From positions 1-64,000 of the forward strand of contig NZ_JAIEUI010000030.1 of the NCBI RefSeq assembly GCF_022234545.1: a stretch of 64,000 nt of DNA. Reading direction: 5' to 3'. Under the pieces are notes generated by a model that was not told the origin of the DNA, searched no databases, and was given only the letters and a program-made list of their open reading frames with translations. Source of the stretch: Paenibacillus piscarius. Its GTDB lineage: Bacteria; Bacillota; Bacilli; Paenibacillales; Paenibacillaceae. Below are positions 1 to 8,230 of the stretch, in pieces; the first letter of the stretch is position 1; every line of letters starts with the position of its first letter. Both the position numbers and the translations under genes were made by a program.

Positions 1-66
1 GTTAAGCCCTCCAGCGCCGATGGTACTTGGACCGAAGGGTCCTGGGAGAGTAGGACGCCGCCAAGC
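1..66 (+). rRNA. rrf: 5S ribosomal RNA, 3' end (partial)
   Basis: The first 66 bases match the 3' half of a Bacillota 5S rRNA, including the conserved segment around GCGCCGATGGTA and the terminal GTAGGACGCCGCCAAGC. The 5' half lies outside the window. A rho-independent terminator follows directly, so this is the end of an rRNA operon transcribed towards ctsR. The exact 3' end is inferred by analogy with the B. subtilis 5S end. Confidence 0.93.
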
Positions 67-75
67 AGAAATACA

Positions 76-106
76 CCACTGTTGAGTAATCGACAGTGGC
101 TTTTTT
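76..106 (+). terminator. Rho-independent terminator of the rRNA operon
   Basis: A perfect 7-bp stem (CCACTGT / ACAGTGG) with a 10-nt loop is followed by C and six T residues. It lies 10 bp after the 5S end. Confidence 0.88.
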
Positions 107-121
107 GCGTGGAAGTGAGCC

Positions 122-397
122 TGTGGAAAAGCTGTGGATAGATTTCAGGAAATGCAGAAAAATTACGCACATGTGGATATGATTTCAGCAATGTTACTAG
201 ATGTGGATGATTCCCTGGTGAGGCATATTTATGTGGATGAGTCAAGAGAAAACCTAAGTAATACACCGTTTTTGTGGATAAAAAGTGAATAATGTGGATA
301 GTCATAGACAAATCGTGGATAACTATTTTTTGCCGGGGAGAGGGTCTTCCCGGTTTTTTATTTTGCTGTGCAGAAGCTGTGGATAAGTTGTGGGTAT
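122..397 (+). promoter_or_regulatory. Cluster of ten DnaA-box-like nonamers, all in one orientation
   Basis: Copies of TGTGGATAA (reverse complement of the DnaA box TTATCCACA) or near matches start at 122, 133, 172, 202, 232, 273, 293, 314, 378 and 389. Two (273, 378) are exact, and seven share the TGTGGAT core. The sites at 122 (TGTGGAAAA), 314 (CGTGGATAA) and 389 (TGTGGGTAT) are weaker. Start-to-start distances are 11, 39, 30, 30, 41, 20, 21, 64 and 11 bp, mostly near multiples of one helical turn. No coding sequence fits here. DnaA binding is an inference from the motif. This fills the 5S-to-acetyltransferase gap together with a hairpin at 333-360. Confidence 0.72.
333..360 (+). terminator. 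Second rho-independent terminator, inside the DnaA-box cluster
   Basis: The stem CCGGGGA / TTCCCGG (one G-T pair) has a 7-nt loop and is followed by TTTTTTA. No gene ends just upstream, so it probably stops transcripts that read through the 5S terminator or start within the cluster. Confidence 0.75.
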
Positions 398-512
398 AAG
401 ATATTTCGGCCACCCGGTTAGCATCTTAGGGGAAGGCTTGTTATACTCACTATTGAAGCAAATATTGTACTCTTGCTGTCTAAAATCTCAATCTACTAAC
501 GGGGTGAGCAGA

Positions 513-1694
513 ATGGAAATAAGACAACTGCGTGCAGAGGAATTTGAAGATAGCCTAAGCTTATCTGAATATGCTTTTCAGTATAAGGTGTCTGGAGAGG
601 ACCGGGAGCGGGCCAGAGAGAATTTCAAGCCGGAACAGGTATGGGGACTGTTTGACGGGGAAGGAATTGGGGCCAAGCTGACGCTGCTTCCGCTGCAGGT
701 GAACATTCAAGGCAAACCGGTATCTATGGGCGGAATTGCCGGGGTAGCGACTTGGCCGGAGAACCGCCGGCAGGGATATGTGGCTCAGCTGTTGACTCAT
801 GCGCTGCAGACGATGAATGATGCGGGCCATATGCTGTCCCTGTTGCATCCGTTCCTGATTCCGTTCTACCGCAAATTTGGCTGGGAGGTTTACTGCGAAT
901 ATAAGCAATACACCATTCCTGTGAGGAATTTCCCGCACAAGACTGAGATTAAAGGCACTGTGAAGCGGGGAAACGCTGCAAACGCAGATCTGGCGATATT
1001 GCAGCAGCTCTATGACCAATTTGCCGTCCGTTACAATGGTACACTGAACCGCAGTACGGATTGGTGGAGGGATAGCGTGCTGGATGATGCTGTGCATCTT
1101 GGCGTATTTTATTCGGAGCTGGGTGAACCGGAAGGATATGTGCTGTATAAAATTATCAACAAAGAGCTGGTCATCGACGAATTCATCTATAGGAACGAGC
1201 AGGCCCGGCAGGGATTGTGGACCTTCCTGGCCAATCATGACTCGATGATTAACGGAGCCAAGCTGAAGATGGTGCCTGCTGACGACATCCTGCCCTTCCT
1301 GCTGCCCGATCCGCGGATCACACAGGAGAATCACCCTTACTTCATGGCGCGGATTGTCAACATGAAGGCATTGGTGGAGAGTATGATATTCAGTGCGCCG
1401 CAGGGTGTTCAGGAACGGCAGATATATATAGAAGATAAGTACGCTCCGTGGAATGAAGGATTATGGCGCTGGCGTGTATCGGCGGAGGGCACGGCATCAT
1501 TGATTCAGGTTCAGGGGGAGCGGGCAGAGGCCGACTTGGTATGCAGCATCGGAACCTTGACTGCACTGCTCATGGGGTACAAGCGTCCGGTTGAGACCGC
1601 CCGGTATGAGCAATTAACCGGAAGTGCTGAGGCGGTGGAATGGTTCGAAGCGCTGATTCCGCAGGCTAACACGGCATTATTCGATTTTTTCTGA
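513..1694 (+). CDS. Eis-like GNAT N-acetyltransferase
   Basis: This 393-residue protein has an N-terminal GNAT acetyl-CoA fold; the ENRRQGYVAQLL stretch is the typical pyrophosphate-binding motif A. A second acetyltransferase-like region follows, and the last ~100 residues resemble the SCP2-like domain of the Eis family. Eis proteins acetylate amines such as aminoglycosides or protein lysines using acetyl-CoA; the substrate here is unknown. The ATG at 513 is preferred over an in-frame upstream start at 390 because a GGGGTG ribosome binding site precedes it and the upstream residues do not resemble the family. The gene stands alone after the rRNA operon and has a hairpin downstream. Confidence 0.85.
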   Translation: MEIRQLRAEEFEDSLSLSEYAFQYKVSGEDRERARENFKPEQVWGLFDGEGIGAKLTLLPLQVNIQGKPVSMGGIAGVATWPENRRQGYVAQLLTHALQTMNDAGHMLSLLHPFLIPFYRKFGWEVYCEYKQYTIPVRNFPHKTEIKGTVKRGNAANADLAILQQLYDQFAVRYNGTLNRSTDWWRDSVLDDAVHLGVFYSELGEPEGYVLYKIINKELVIDEFIYRNEQARQGLWTFLANHDSMINGAKLKMVPADDILPFLLPDPRITQENHPYFMARIVNMKALVESMIFSAPQGVQERQIYIEDKYAPWNEGLWRWRVSAEGTASLIQVQGERAEADLVCSIGTLTALLMGYKRPVETARYEQLTGSAEAVEWFEALIPQANTALFDFF

Positions 1695-1700
1695 CAGATT

Positions 1701-1740
1701 ACAGCTCTTCCCCTTCAGCATAAGGCGGAGGAGCTGTCTT
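1701..1740 (+). terminator. Probable terminator after the acetyltransferase gene
   Basis: An imperfect stem of about 12 bp (ACAGCTCTTCCC with GGCGGAGGAGCTGT) is followed by a weak T-rich run (CTTATATT). Confidence 0.55.
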
Positions 1741-1822
1741 ATATTCAGCCGCATATCAGAGAACTCATCTACGTACATAGGGAATACAATGCAGCAAAAA
1801 CGTAAAAAATATAACTAACCCC

Positions 1823-1850
1823 TTGGCAATCAGTGAGAATGTGTTATAAT
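1823..1850 (+). promoter_or_regulatory. Sigma-A promoter of the ctsR operon
   Basis: TTGGCA at 1823-1828 and a perfect TATAAT at 1845-1850 are separated by 16 bp. The predicted start site is near 1857, inside the CtsR operator. The ~200-nt leader from there to ctsR contains a small GGCGGC/GCCG hairpin but no gene I recognise. Confidence 0.85.
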
Positions 1851-1858
1851 ATGAAAAA

Positions 1859-1875
1859 AGTCAAAGAAAGTCAAA
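1859..1875 (+). promoter_or_regulatory. CtsR operator
   Basis: AGTCAAA-GAA-AGTCAAA is an exact match to the tandem heptad A/GGTCAAA-NAN-A/GGTCAAA bound by CtsR. A third partial repeat (GTCAA) follows at 1876-1880. It overlaps the predicted transcription start, so bound CtsR would block its own operon; heat inactivation of CtsR would release it. Confidence 0.93.
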
Positions 1876-2056
1876 GTCAACGCAAGTCTGATAGCGGCGT
1901 TCTCAGGAATGTAACAATTGGATGAATTAGGAGGTCCAAGGCGGCTTTTGCCGATTCTTAATTCTTTGCCAGGGTTAAATTCTTAAGAGCATGTCTGGAC
2001 GGCAGGCGTAAGGCGCAGCACAGATTGACGAAGGCTTAGACACTGGAGGATGAGTG

Positions 2057-2518
2057 ATGCGTAATATCTCCGATATTATTGAACAATATCTGAAGAATAT
2101 TTTGCATGAAAGTCCCGAAGGTACGGTGGAAATTCAGCGCAATGAGCTGGCGGACCAGTTCTCGTGTGTGCCGTCGCAGATCAACTATGTTATCAGCACA
2201 CGCTTCACCCTGGAGAAGGGCTATGTGGTAGAGAGCAAACGCGGCGGGGGCGGGTACATCCGGATTCAGCGGTTCGAGCTGCCTCAGAATGTGGCCCTGT
2301 ATGCACATCTGAACTCCACGATAGGGAATGATATCGATCAGAATTCTGCGGAAGGACTGATTTATCAGCTGGAGGAGGCCCGCTTCCTCTCCAAACGCGA
2401 GGCGTGTCTGATGCGTTCCGCGGTATCCCGGGACTGCCTGACGGTTAATCTGCCGTACCGGGATGAGATTCGCGCCAAGATCATGAAGGCGATGCTGATC
2501 TCTTTGTTGGGCAAATAA
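2057..2518 (+). CDS. ctsR: Transcriptional repressor CtsR
   Basis: CtsR represses class III heat-shock genes (clpC, clpP, clpE). The 153-residue protein has the N-terminal winged helix-turn-helix (residues ~4-70) with the tetraglycine wing RGGGGY at about 62-67. That loop is the thermosensing element described in B. subtilis CtsR. The C-terminal half is the dimerisation and McsB-interaction region. A GTG at 2054 is also possible, but the ATG at 2057 is better spaced from GGAGGA. It is the first gene of ctsR-mcsA-mcsB-clpC, with its own operator at 1859-1875. Confidence 0.96.
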   Translation: MRNISDIIEQYLKNILHESPEGTVEIQRNELADQFSCVPSQINYVISTRFTLEKGYVVESKRGGGGYIRIQRFELPQNVALYAHLNSTIGNDIDQNSAEGLIYQLEEARFLSKREACLMRSAVSRDCLTVNLPYRDEIRAKIMKAMLISLLGK

Positions 2519-2548
2519 TGGCCATATTCGTAAGGAGGGACTCCGCTT

Positions 2549-3070
2549 ATGCTATGCCAGGAATGCGGTGTCAGACCGGCTACACTCCACTTCACGAAGA
2601 TTGTGAACGGAGAGAAGACAGAATTTCATATTTGCGAAAGCTGTGCACGGGAGAAGGGTGAGCTGATTCCGGGAACATCCGGAGGCTTCTCGATTCACAG
2701 CCTGCTGTCCGGACTGCTTGATCTGGAAGGTGCGGGCAAGGGCAAGGCGGCAGCGCAAAATGTGCAGGGACTGCACTGTGAGAATTGCGGCATGACCTAC
2801 TCGCAGTTCAGCAAGCTGGGAAGGTTCGGCTGCAGCTCTTGCTACAAGTACTTTGACAGTACACTTGACCCGCTCTTCCGGCGGGTACATGGCAGTACGG
2901 CTCATGTCGGCAAGCTGCCCAAACGGGCCGGCGCACAGATTATGTGCAAACGCCAGATTGAAGAATTGAAGCAGGAATTACAGCAGAGCATTGTCCAGGA
3001 GGAATTCGAAACTGCGGCAGAGCTGAGGGACCGTATACGCAAACTTGAAAAAGAAATGCCACAAGAGTAA
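2549..3070 (+). CDS. mcsA: Protein-arginine kinase activator McsA
   Basis: McsA activates the arginine kinase McsB and acts in the CtsR/ClpC stress pathway. The 173-residue protein has Cys-x2-Cys pairs at residues 3/6 and 29/32, a second zinc-type pair set in the middle (HCENC and CSSCYKY), and a C-terminal UVR domain (about residues 134-170) rich in Glu and Arg. It is preceded by AAGGAGGG and sits 30 bp after ctsR, with mcsB 28 bp downstream. This is the usual operon order. Confidence 0.95.
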   Translation: MLCQECGVRPATLHFTKIVNGEKTEFHICESCAREKGELIPGTSGGFSIHSLLSGLLDLEGAGKGKAAAQNVQGLHCENCGMTYSQFSKLGRFGCSSCYKYFDSTLDPLFRRVHGSTAHVGKLPKRAGAQIMCKRQIEELKQELQQSIVQEEFETAAELRDRIRKLEKEMPQE

Positions 3071-3098
3071 AGTCTTTGATATATAGGGGGGATTGGAT

Positions 3099-4163
3099 AT
3101 GTCAAGTCTCCGGTTTACCGAACAGGCACTCAGTGAATGGATGCGCTGCGGCGGCAGCCACTCCGAGATTGTGATCAGCAGCCGGATGCGCATCGCCCGC
3201 AATCTGGAGCATCTGCCCTTTCCGCTGCTGGCTTCAGCAGAGCAGTCGGAAGAGGTGCTGGAGCAGCTGGCTCCTGTATTTCAGGGTGAGGCTGCTGCTG
3301 ATTTTGGCAACTTTGAACTGATCCGGCTGGATGAGCTGGGTGAGCTCGATAAAAAGGTGCTGGTCGAGAAGCATCTGATCAGCCCGAATCTGGCGGATGA
3401 ATCCAAGGGCGGAGCTGTCATTCTGAACGATGACGAGTCGGTCAGCATTATGATCAATGAGGAGGACCATCTCCGCATTCAATGCCTGTTTCCCGGCCTC
3501 CAGGTCAGAGAAGCCTGGGTAAGGGCCACGGCCATCGATGATATTTTCGAGTCTGCTGTCAATTACGCCTTCGATGACCGCAGAGGATATCTGACAAGCT
3601 GTCCCACCAACGTCGGAACCGGGCTCCGGGCTTCAGTGATGGTTCATTTGCCGGCATTGGTGATGACTCACCAGATCAACCGCATTTTGTCCGCTGTCAA
3701 TCAGGTTGGACTTACCGTTAGAGGAATTTACGGGGAAGGCAGCGAAGCAGTAGGGAATATCTTTCAGATCTCCAACCAGATTACGCTTGGACAGACGGAG
3801 AACGAGATTATCGAGAATCTTCATAGCGTAGTCACCCAGATCATTGAACACGAGCGGAATGCGCGGGAGCGCCTGCTGGCTGATTCTGCACTTCGCATTA
3901 CCGACCGCATTAAGCGTTCCTACGGGATACTGTCCTATGCGGCTGTGATGGAGCTTAAAGAGTCTGCACAGCGGCTATCCGATCTGCGGCTAGGGGTAGA
4001 TCTGGGGATTCTGGAAGGGCCTTCGATTTCAGTGCTCAATGAGCTGAATGTCAAGACTCAGCCGGGCTTCCTGCAGAAGCTGTTCGGTGACGAGCTGTCG
4101 CCTGCCGAACGTGATATGTACCGGGCGAAGCTGCTCCGGGAGACACTGGGATCACAACATTAA
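3099..4163 (+). CDS. mcsB: Protein-arginine kinase McsB
   Basis: McsB phosphorylates arginine side chains; pArg marks proteins for ClpCP degradation and inactivates CtsR. The 354-residue protein has the phosphagen-kinase fold: the SSRMRIARN nucleotide-binding stretch near residue 28 and SCPTNVGTGLRASV around 167-180. The C-terminal RDMYRA matches the RDxxRA phosphoarginine-binding pocket described for Bacillus/Geobacillus McsB. The ATG at 3099, six bases after a G-rich ribosome binding site, is preferred over the in-frame TTG at 3093, which lies too close to it. It is the third gene of the CtsR operon. Confidence 0.95.
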   Translation: MSSLRFTEQALSEWMRCGGSHSEIVISSRMRIARNLEHLPFPLLASAEQSEEVLEQLAPVFQGEAAADFGNFELIRLDELGELDKKVLVEKHLISPNLADESKGGAVILNDDESVSIMINEEDHLRIQCLFPGLQVREAWVRATAIDDIFESAVNYAFDDRRGYLTSCPTNVGTGLRASVMVHLPALVMTHQINRILSAVNQVGLTVRGIYGEGSEAVGNIFQISNQITLGQTENEIIENLHSVVTQIIEHERNARERLLADSALRITDRIKRSYGILSYAAVMELKESAQRLSDLRLGVDLGILEGPSISVLNELNVKTQPGFLQKLFGDELSPAERDMYRAKLLRETLGSQH

Positions 4164-4200
4164 TTATAGATATCTATTTATCCGTGGAGGTGCAGGAGAT

Positions 4201-6669
4201 ATGATGTTTGGAAGATTTACGGAACGCGCACAAAAGGTGCTGGCACTGGCGCAGGAAGAAGCCGTTCGTTTGGGACACAACAACATCGGGACAGAACATA
4301 TTTTGCTCGGACTGATTCGTGAAGGAGACGGCATTGCCGCGAAGGCATTGATCGGACTCGGTCTGGGTCTGGAGAAAATCCAGGATGAGGTGGAAACACT
4401 GATTGGCAGAGGTCAAGAACAACCGACCAACATCGCGTATACTCCCCGTGCCAAAAAGGTGATTGAGCTCTCCATGGACGAAGCCCGCAAGCTGGGGCAT
4501 ACCTATGTGGGAACTGAGCATATCCTGCTCGGTCTGATCCGTGAAGGTGAGGGCGTTGCCGCCCGCGTGCTGAATAATCTGGGAATCAGCCTGAACAAGG
4601 CCCGTCAGCAGGTGCTGCAGCTGCTTGGCAGCAGTGAAGCCACCTCCAGCCACAGCGGTACGCCGGCGAATGTCAGCACACCTACACTGGACGGCCTGGC
4701 CCGTGACCTGACCGCCTATGCCAAAGACGGCAATCTTGATCCGGTCATCGGACGCAGCAAGGAGATTGAACGTGTCATTCAGGTGCTGAGCCGCCGGACC
4801 AAGAACAATCCGGTGCTGATCGGGGAGCCTGGGGTTGGTAAAACGGCGATTGCCGAAGGCCTGGCCCAGAAGATCATCAATAATGAAATTCCGGAAACCC
4901 TGCGTGATAAGCGCGTTATGACCCTAGATATGGGATCTGTAGTAGCCGGTACGAAATACCGCGGTGAGTTCGAGGACCGCCTCAAAAAAATCATGGATGA
5001 GATCCGCCAGGCTGGCAACATCGTGCTGTTCATCGACGAGCTGCATACGCTGATTGGTGCGGGCGGTGCGGAAGGTGCGATTGATGCCTCCAATATCCTG
5101 AAGCCGGCGTTGGCCCGCGGAGAGCTGCAGTGCATTGGTGCAACCACGCTGGATGAATACCGCAAATATATTGAAAAGGATGCCGCGCTGGAGCGCCGCT
5201 TCCAGCCGATTACGGTAGATCAGCCTTCGCCTGAAGAAGCTGTGCAGATTCTGTTCGGTCTACGCGACCGTTATGAAGCCCATCACCGGGTGAAGATTAC
5301 GGATGAAGCGATTGTGGAGGCTGTGAAGCTGTCCGACCGCTATATCTCTGACCGGTTCCTGCCGGACAAAGCGATTGACCTGATTGATGAAGCGGGCTCC
5401 AAGGTGAGACTGAACTCTTACACGATCCCGCCGAATCTGAAGGAACTGGAAATGCGCCTGGATGATATCCGCAAGGAGAAGGATTCCGCCGTACAGAGCC
5501 AGGAATTCGAGAAGGCCGCGGCGCTGCGTGATACCGAGCAGAAGATCCGGGAAGAGCTGGATACGACCAAGAACCAGTGGAAGGAAAAGCAGGGCCGCAC
5601 CGATTCCCAGGTTACGCCTGAGGATATCGCCCAGGTGGTGGCCAGCTGGACCGGCATTCCGGTCAGCAAGCTGAAGGAAGAAGAGACCGACCGCCTGCTG
5701 AACATGGAAGCCCTGCTTCATGAACGTGTTATCGGGCAGGATGAAGCGGTCAAAGCGGTCAGCCGGGCGCTCCGCCGGGCGCGTGCGGGCCTGAAGGACC
5801 CGAAACGTCCGATGGGCTCCTTCATCTTCCTCGGTCCAACCGGGGTAGGTAAAACCGAGCTGGCACGTGCGCTGGCCGAGGCGATGTTCGGCGACGAGAA
5901 TGCCGTAATCCGCATCGATATGTCGGAATATATGGAGAAGCACTCGACCTCCCGTCTGGTCGGAGCACCTCCAGGGTATGTCGGATATGAAGAAGGCGGA
6001 CAGCTGACTGAGAAGGTGCGCCGCAAGCCATATTCTGTTGTGCTGCTGGATGAGATCGAGAAGGCGCATCCGGAAGTGTTCAACATCCTGCTGCAGGTGC
6101 TGGAAGACGGCCGTCTGACCGATTCCAAAGGCCGTGTCGTCGATTTCCGCAATACGCTGATTATTCTGACCTCGAACGTAGGGGCGCAGGCAATCAAGAA
6201 GAATTCGACCCTTGGCTTCACGGCTGTTCAGGATGCAGGCGCTGATTACAGCAACATGAAGGGCAAGGTGATGGAAGAGCTGAAGAAGAGCTTCCGCCCT
6301 GAGTTCCTCAACCGTATCGATGAGATCATTGTCTTCCACTCGCTGGAGGAGAAGCATATCGCCGAGATCGTGACCCTGATGTCCGACGAGCTGCGCAAGC
6401 GGCTGCGTGAATACGATGTAGACTTCCTGCTTACCGACGGCGCTAAGGCGTTCCTGGCCAAAGAGGGCTATGACCCGGCCTTCGGAGCACGTCCGCTCCG
6501 CCGGGCGATCCAGAAGCATATTGAGGACCGCCTGTCGGAAGAGCTGCTTAAGGGCAACATCAAAAAGGGCGATTCCCTCAAGATCGATGAGGTGAACGGC
6601 GAGCTGGCCGTGACTACTGTAGCGGCCCCGGGCGAATCCGCCCTGGAGAAAGCTGCCGAAAAAGAATAA
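4201..6669 (+). CDS. clpC: ATP-dependent Clp protease ATP-binding subunit ClpC
   Basis: ClpC is the Hsp100 unfoldase that feeds substrates to ClpP with McsB or MecA as adaptor. The 822-residue protein starts MMFGRFTERA as in Bacillus. It has two N-terminal Clp repeats (residues ~1-145), AAA-1 with Walker A GEPGVGKT (~209-216), a UVR-containing middle domain (~415-480), AAA-2 with Walker A GPTGVGKT, and the C-terminal D2-small domain. A longer in-frame reading from 4048 overlaps mcsB and lacks family similarity. The start is supported by GGAGG at 4186. It is the last gene of the CtsR operon and is followed by a long hairpin. Confidence 0.97.
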   Translation: MMFGRFTERAQKVLALAQEEAVRLGHNNIGTEHILLGLIREGDGIAAKALIGLGLGLEKIQDEVETLIGRGQEQPTNIAYTPRAKKVIELSMDEARKLGHTYVGTEHILLGLIREGEGVAARVLNNLGISLNKARQQVLQLLGSSEATSSHSGTPANVSTPTLDGLARDLTAYAKDGNLDPVIGRSKEIERVIQVLSRRTKNNPVLIGEPGVGKTAIAEGLAQKIINNEIPETLRDKRVMTLDMGSVVAGTKYRGEFEDRLKKIMDEIRQAGNIVLFIDELHTLIGAGGAEGAIDASNILKPALARGELQCIGATTLDEYRKYIEKDAALERRFQPITVDQPSPEEAVQILFGLRDRYEAHHRVKITDEAIVEAVKLSDRYISDRFLPDKAIDLIDEAGSKVRLNSYTIPPNLKELEMRLDDIRKEKDSAVQSQEFEKAAALRDTEQKIREELDTTKNQWKEKQGRTDSQVTPEDIAQVVASWTGIPVSKLKEEETDRLLNMEALLHERVIGQDEAVKAVSRALRRARAGLKDPKRPMGSFIFLGPTGVGKTELARALAEAMFGDENAVIRIDMSEYMEKHSTSRLVGAPPGYVGYEEGGQLTEKVRRKPYSVVLLDEIEKAHPEVFNILLQVLEDGRLTDSKGRVVDFRNTLIILTSNVGAQAIKKNSTLGFTAVQDAGADYSNMKGKVMEELKKSFRPEFLNRIDEIIVFHSLEEKHIAEIVTLMSDELRKRLREYDVDFLLTDGAKAFLAKEGYDPAFGARPLRRAIQKHIEDRLSEELLKGNIKKGDSLKIDEVNGELAVTTVAAPGESALEKAAEKE

Positions 6670-6684
6670 GACACACCGGTTTGA

Positions 6685-6728
6685 AACAAAGCTCCCGCTT
6701 CTCCGTATAGAGAGGCGGGAGCTTTGTT
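6685..6728 (+). terminator. Strong hairpin ending the ctsR-clpC operon
   Basis: A nearly perfect 18-bp stem (6685-6702 with 6711-6728) has an 8-nt loop. The tail is only weakly T-rich, but the right arm itself ends in GCTTTGTT. Confidence 0.75.
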
Positions 6729-6849
6729 GTGCAGGACGCAACCAAAAACTAGATCTTAAGTGTCCTTCCGTTAAGTGTGCAGAAATGGTAAACTTTGAAT
6801 AAGCGTATTTTATCCGCAATTTTAGCAAGTTTGGAGTTAAGGAGTGCAC

Positions 6850-8217
6850 ATGGCTAAACCAAAAACAAAATTTTACTGTACGGAATGCGGTTACGAATCC
6901 CCCAAATGGTTCGGGAAATGCCCGGGCTGCCAGGAATGGAATTCCATGGTGGAGGAAACGGAAAGCGTAGTGAAGACACAAGGAATGAGCGCACCTGTTT
7001 TTCAGAGTAAAGAAAAGGCGCAATCGATCATAAATATAGAAAGTGACAAGGAGCCGCGTATTCTGACGGGCATTGGTGAATTGAACCGTGTGCTTGGCGG
7101 CGGAATCGTTCCCGGCTCGCTGGTGCTGGTCGGAGGAGACCCCGGAATCGGTAAGTCGACACTGCTGCTGCAGACCTCCCATGCACTTACCACCCAGGGG
7201 CTGCGCGTGCTGTATATTTCAGGAGAAGAATCGGTGCGTCAGACCAAGCTGCGGGCAGACCGCCTCGGAGCGCTGTCAGCTGAATTATATGTGCTGTGTG
7301 AGACCAATCTGGAGAGCATTGAGGAAGCCATTGAGCAGATCAACCCGCAGTTCCTGGTCATTGACTCCATCCAGACGGTGTTCATGCCGGAGGTCACCAG
7401 TGCGCCGGGCAGTGTGGCTCAGGTCCGGGAATGTACGACAAGATTCATGCGTATCGCCAAGATCCGGGGCATTGCCACCGTGCTGGTAGGGCATGTTACC
7501 AAGGAAGGTGCCATCGCCGGTCCGCGGATGCTGGAGCATATGGTGGATTGTGTCCTCTACTTTGAGGGTGAGCGGCATCATACGTACCGGCTGCTGCGGG
7601 CAGTGAAGAACCGCTTCGGCTCCACGAATGAGATCGGTATTTTCGAGATGGGGGAGATGGGGCTGACTGAGGTGGAGAACCCCTCTGAGCTGTTCCTGTC
7701 CGAGCGTCCGCTCGGCGTGGCCGGTTCGGCGGTGGTAGCCAGCATGGAGGGCACCAGACCTGTACTTGTCGAATTGCAGGCGCTGGTTGCTTCGACACAT
7801 TTCCCTTCGCCCCGCAGAATGTGTACCGGCATGGATCATCAGCGGATGTCGCTGATCATTGCGGTCCTGGAGAAGCGGATGGGCATGTTCCTGCAGAATC
7901 AGGATGCTTACCTCAACGTTGCCGGCGGCGTGAAGCTGGATGAACCTGCGGTTGATCTGGCGGTGGCTATCAGCATTGCCTCAAGCTTCCGTGATTTTCC
8001 GACCAAGCCTTATGATGTGTTCTTCGGCGAGGTAGGGCTGACCGGTGAGGTGAGAGGAGTATCGCGCGCAGAAATGCGGGTGAGGGAGGCCGCTAAGCTC
8101 GGCTTCCGGCGGGTGATTATGCCCGAGAAATCCATGAAAGGCTGGAAGCATCCGCAGGATATCCAGATTATTGGCGTCAACACTGTAGCAGATGCATTAG
8201 CGGTCGCGTTAGATTAG
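6850..8217 (+). CDS. radA: DNA repair protein RadA
   Basis: RadA is a RecA-like branch-migration helicase acting in recombinational repair; in B. subtilis it also interacts with DisA. The 455-residue protein has an N-terminal zinc finger (CTECG...CPGC, residues ~8-28), Walker A GGDPGIGKST (~94-103), the RadA-specific KNRFGS motif, and a C-terminal Lon-protease-like domain. The ATG at 6850 follows AAGGAG by five bases; an in-frame GTG at 6844 overlaps that site. disA starts 13 bp downstream, implying co-transcription. Confidence 0.96.
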   Translation: MAKPKTKFYCTECGYESPKWFGKCPGCQEWNSMVEETESVVKTQGMSAPVFQSKEKAQSIINIESDKEPRILTGIGELNRVLGGGIVPGSLVLVGGDPGIGKSTLLLQTSHALTTQGLRVLYISGEESVRQTKLRADRLGALSAELYVLCETNLESIEEAIEQINPQFLVIDSIQTVFMPEVTSAPGSVAQVRECTTRFMRIAKIRGIATVLVGHVTKEGAIAGPRMLEHMVDCVLYFEGERHHTYRLLRAVKNRFGSTNEIGIFEMGEMGLTEVENPSELFLSERPLGVAGSAVVASMEGTRPVLVELQALVASTHFPSPRRMCTGMDHQRMSLIIAVLEKRMGMFLQNQDAYLNVAGGVKLDEPAVDLAVAISIASSFRDFPTKPYDVFFGEVGLTGEVRGVSRAEMRVREAAKLGFRRVIMPEKSMKGWKHPQDIQIIGVNTVADALAVALD

Positions 8218-8230
8218 GGGGCACAGGAAC

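Noticed and set aside
122..397. Chromosomal origin of replication (oriC)
   Set aside because: There are DnaA-like boxes but no dnaA, dnaN or rpmH nearby, no clear AT-rich unwinding element, and the flank is an rRNA operon; a secondary cluster is more likely.
5260..7182. 640-codon open frame on the minus strand across clpC and radA
   Set aside because: It is a shadow of biased codon use in clpC; its translation matches no protein type.
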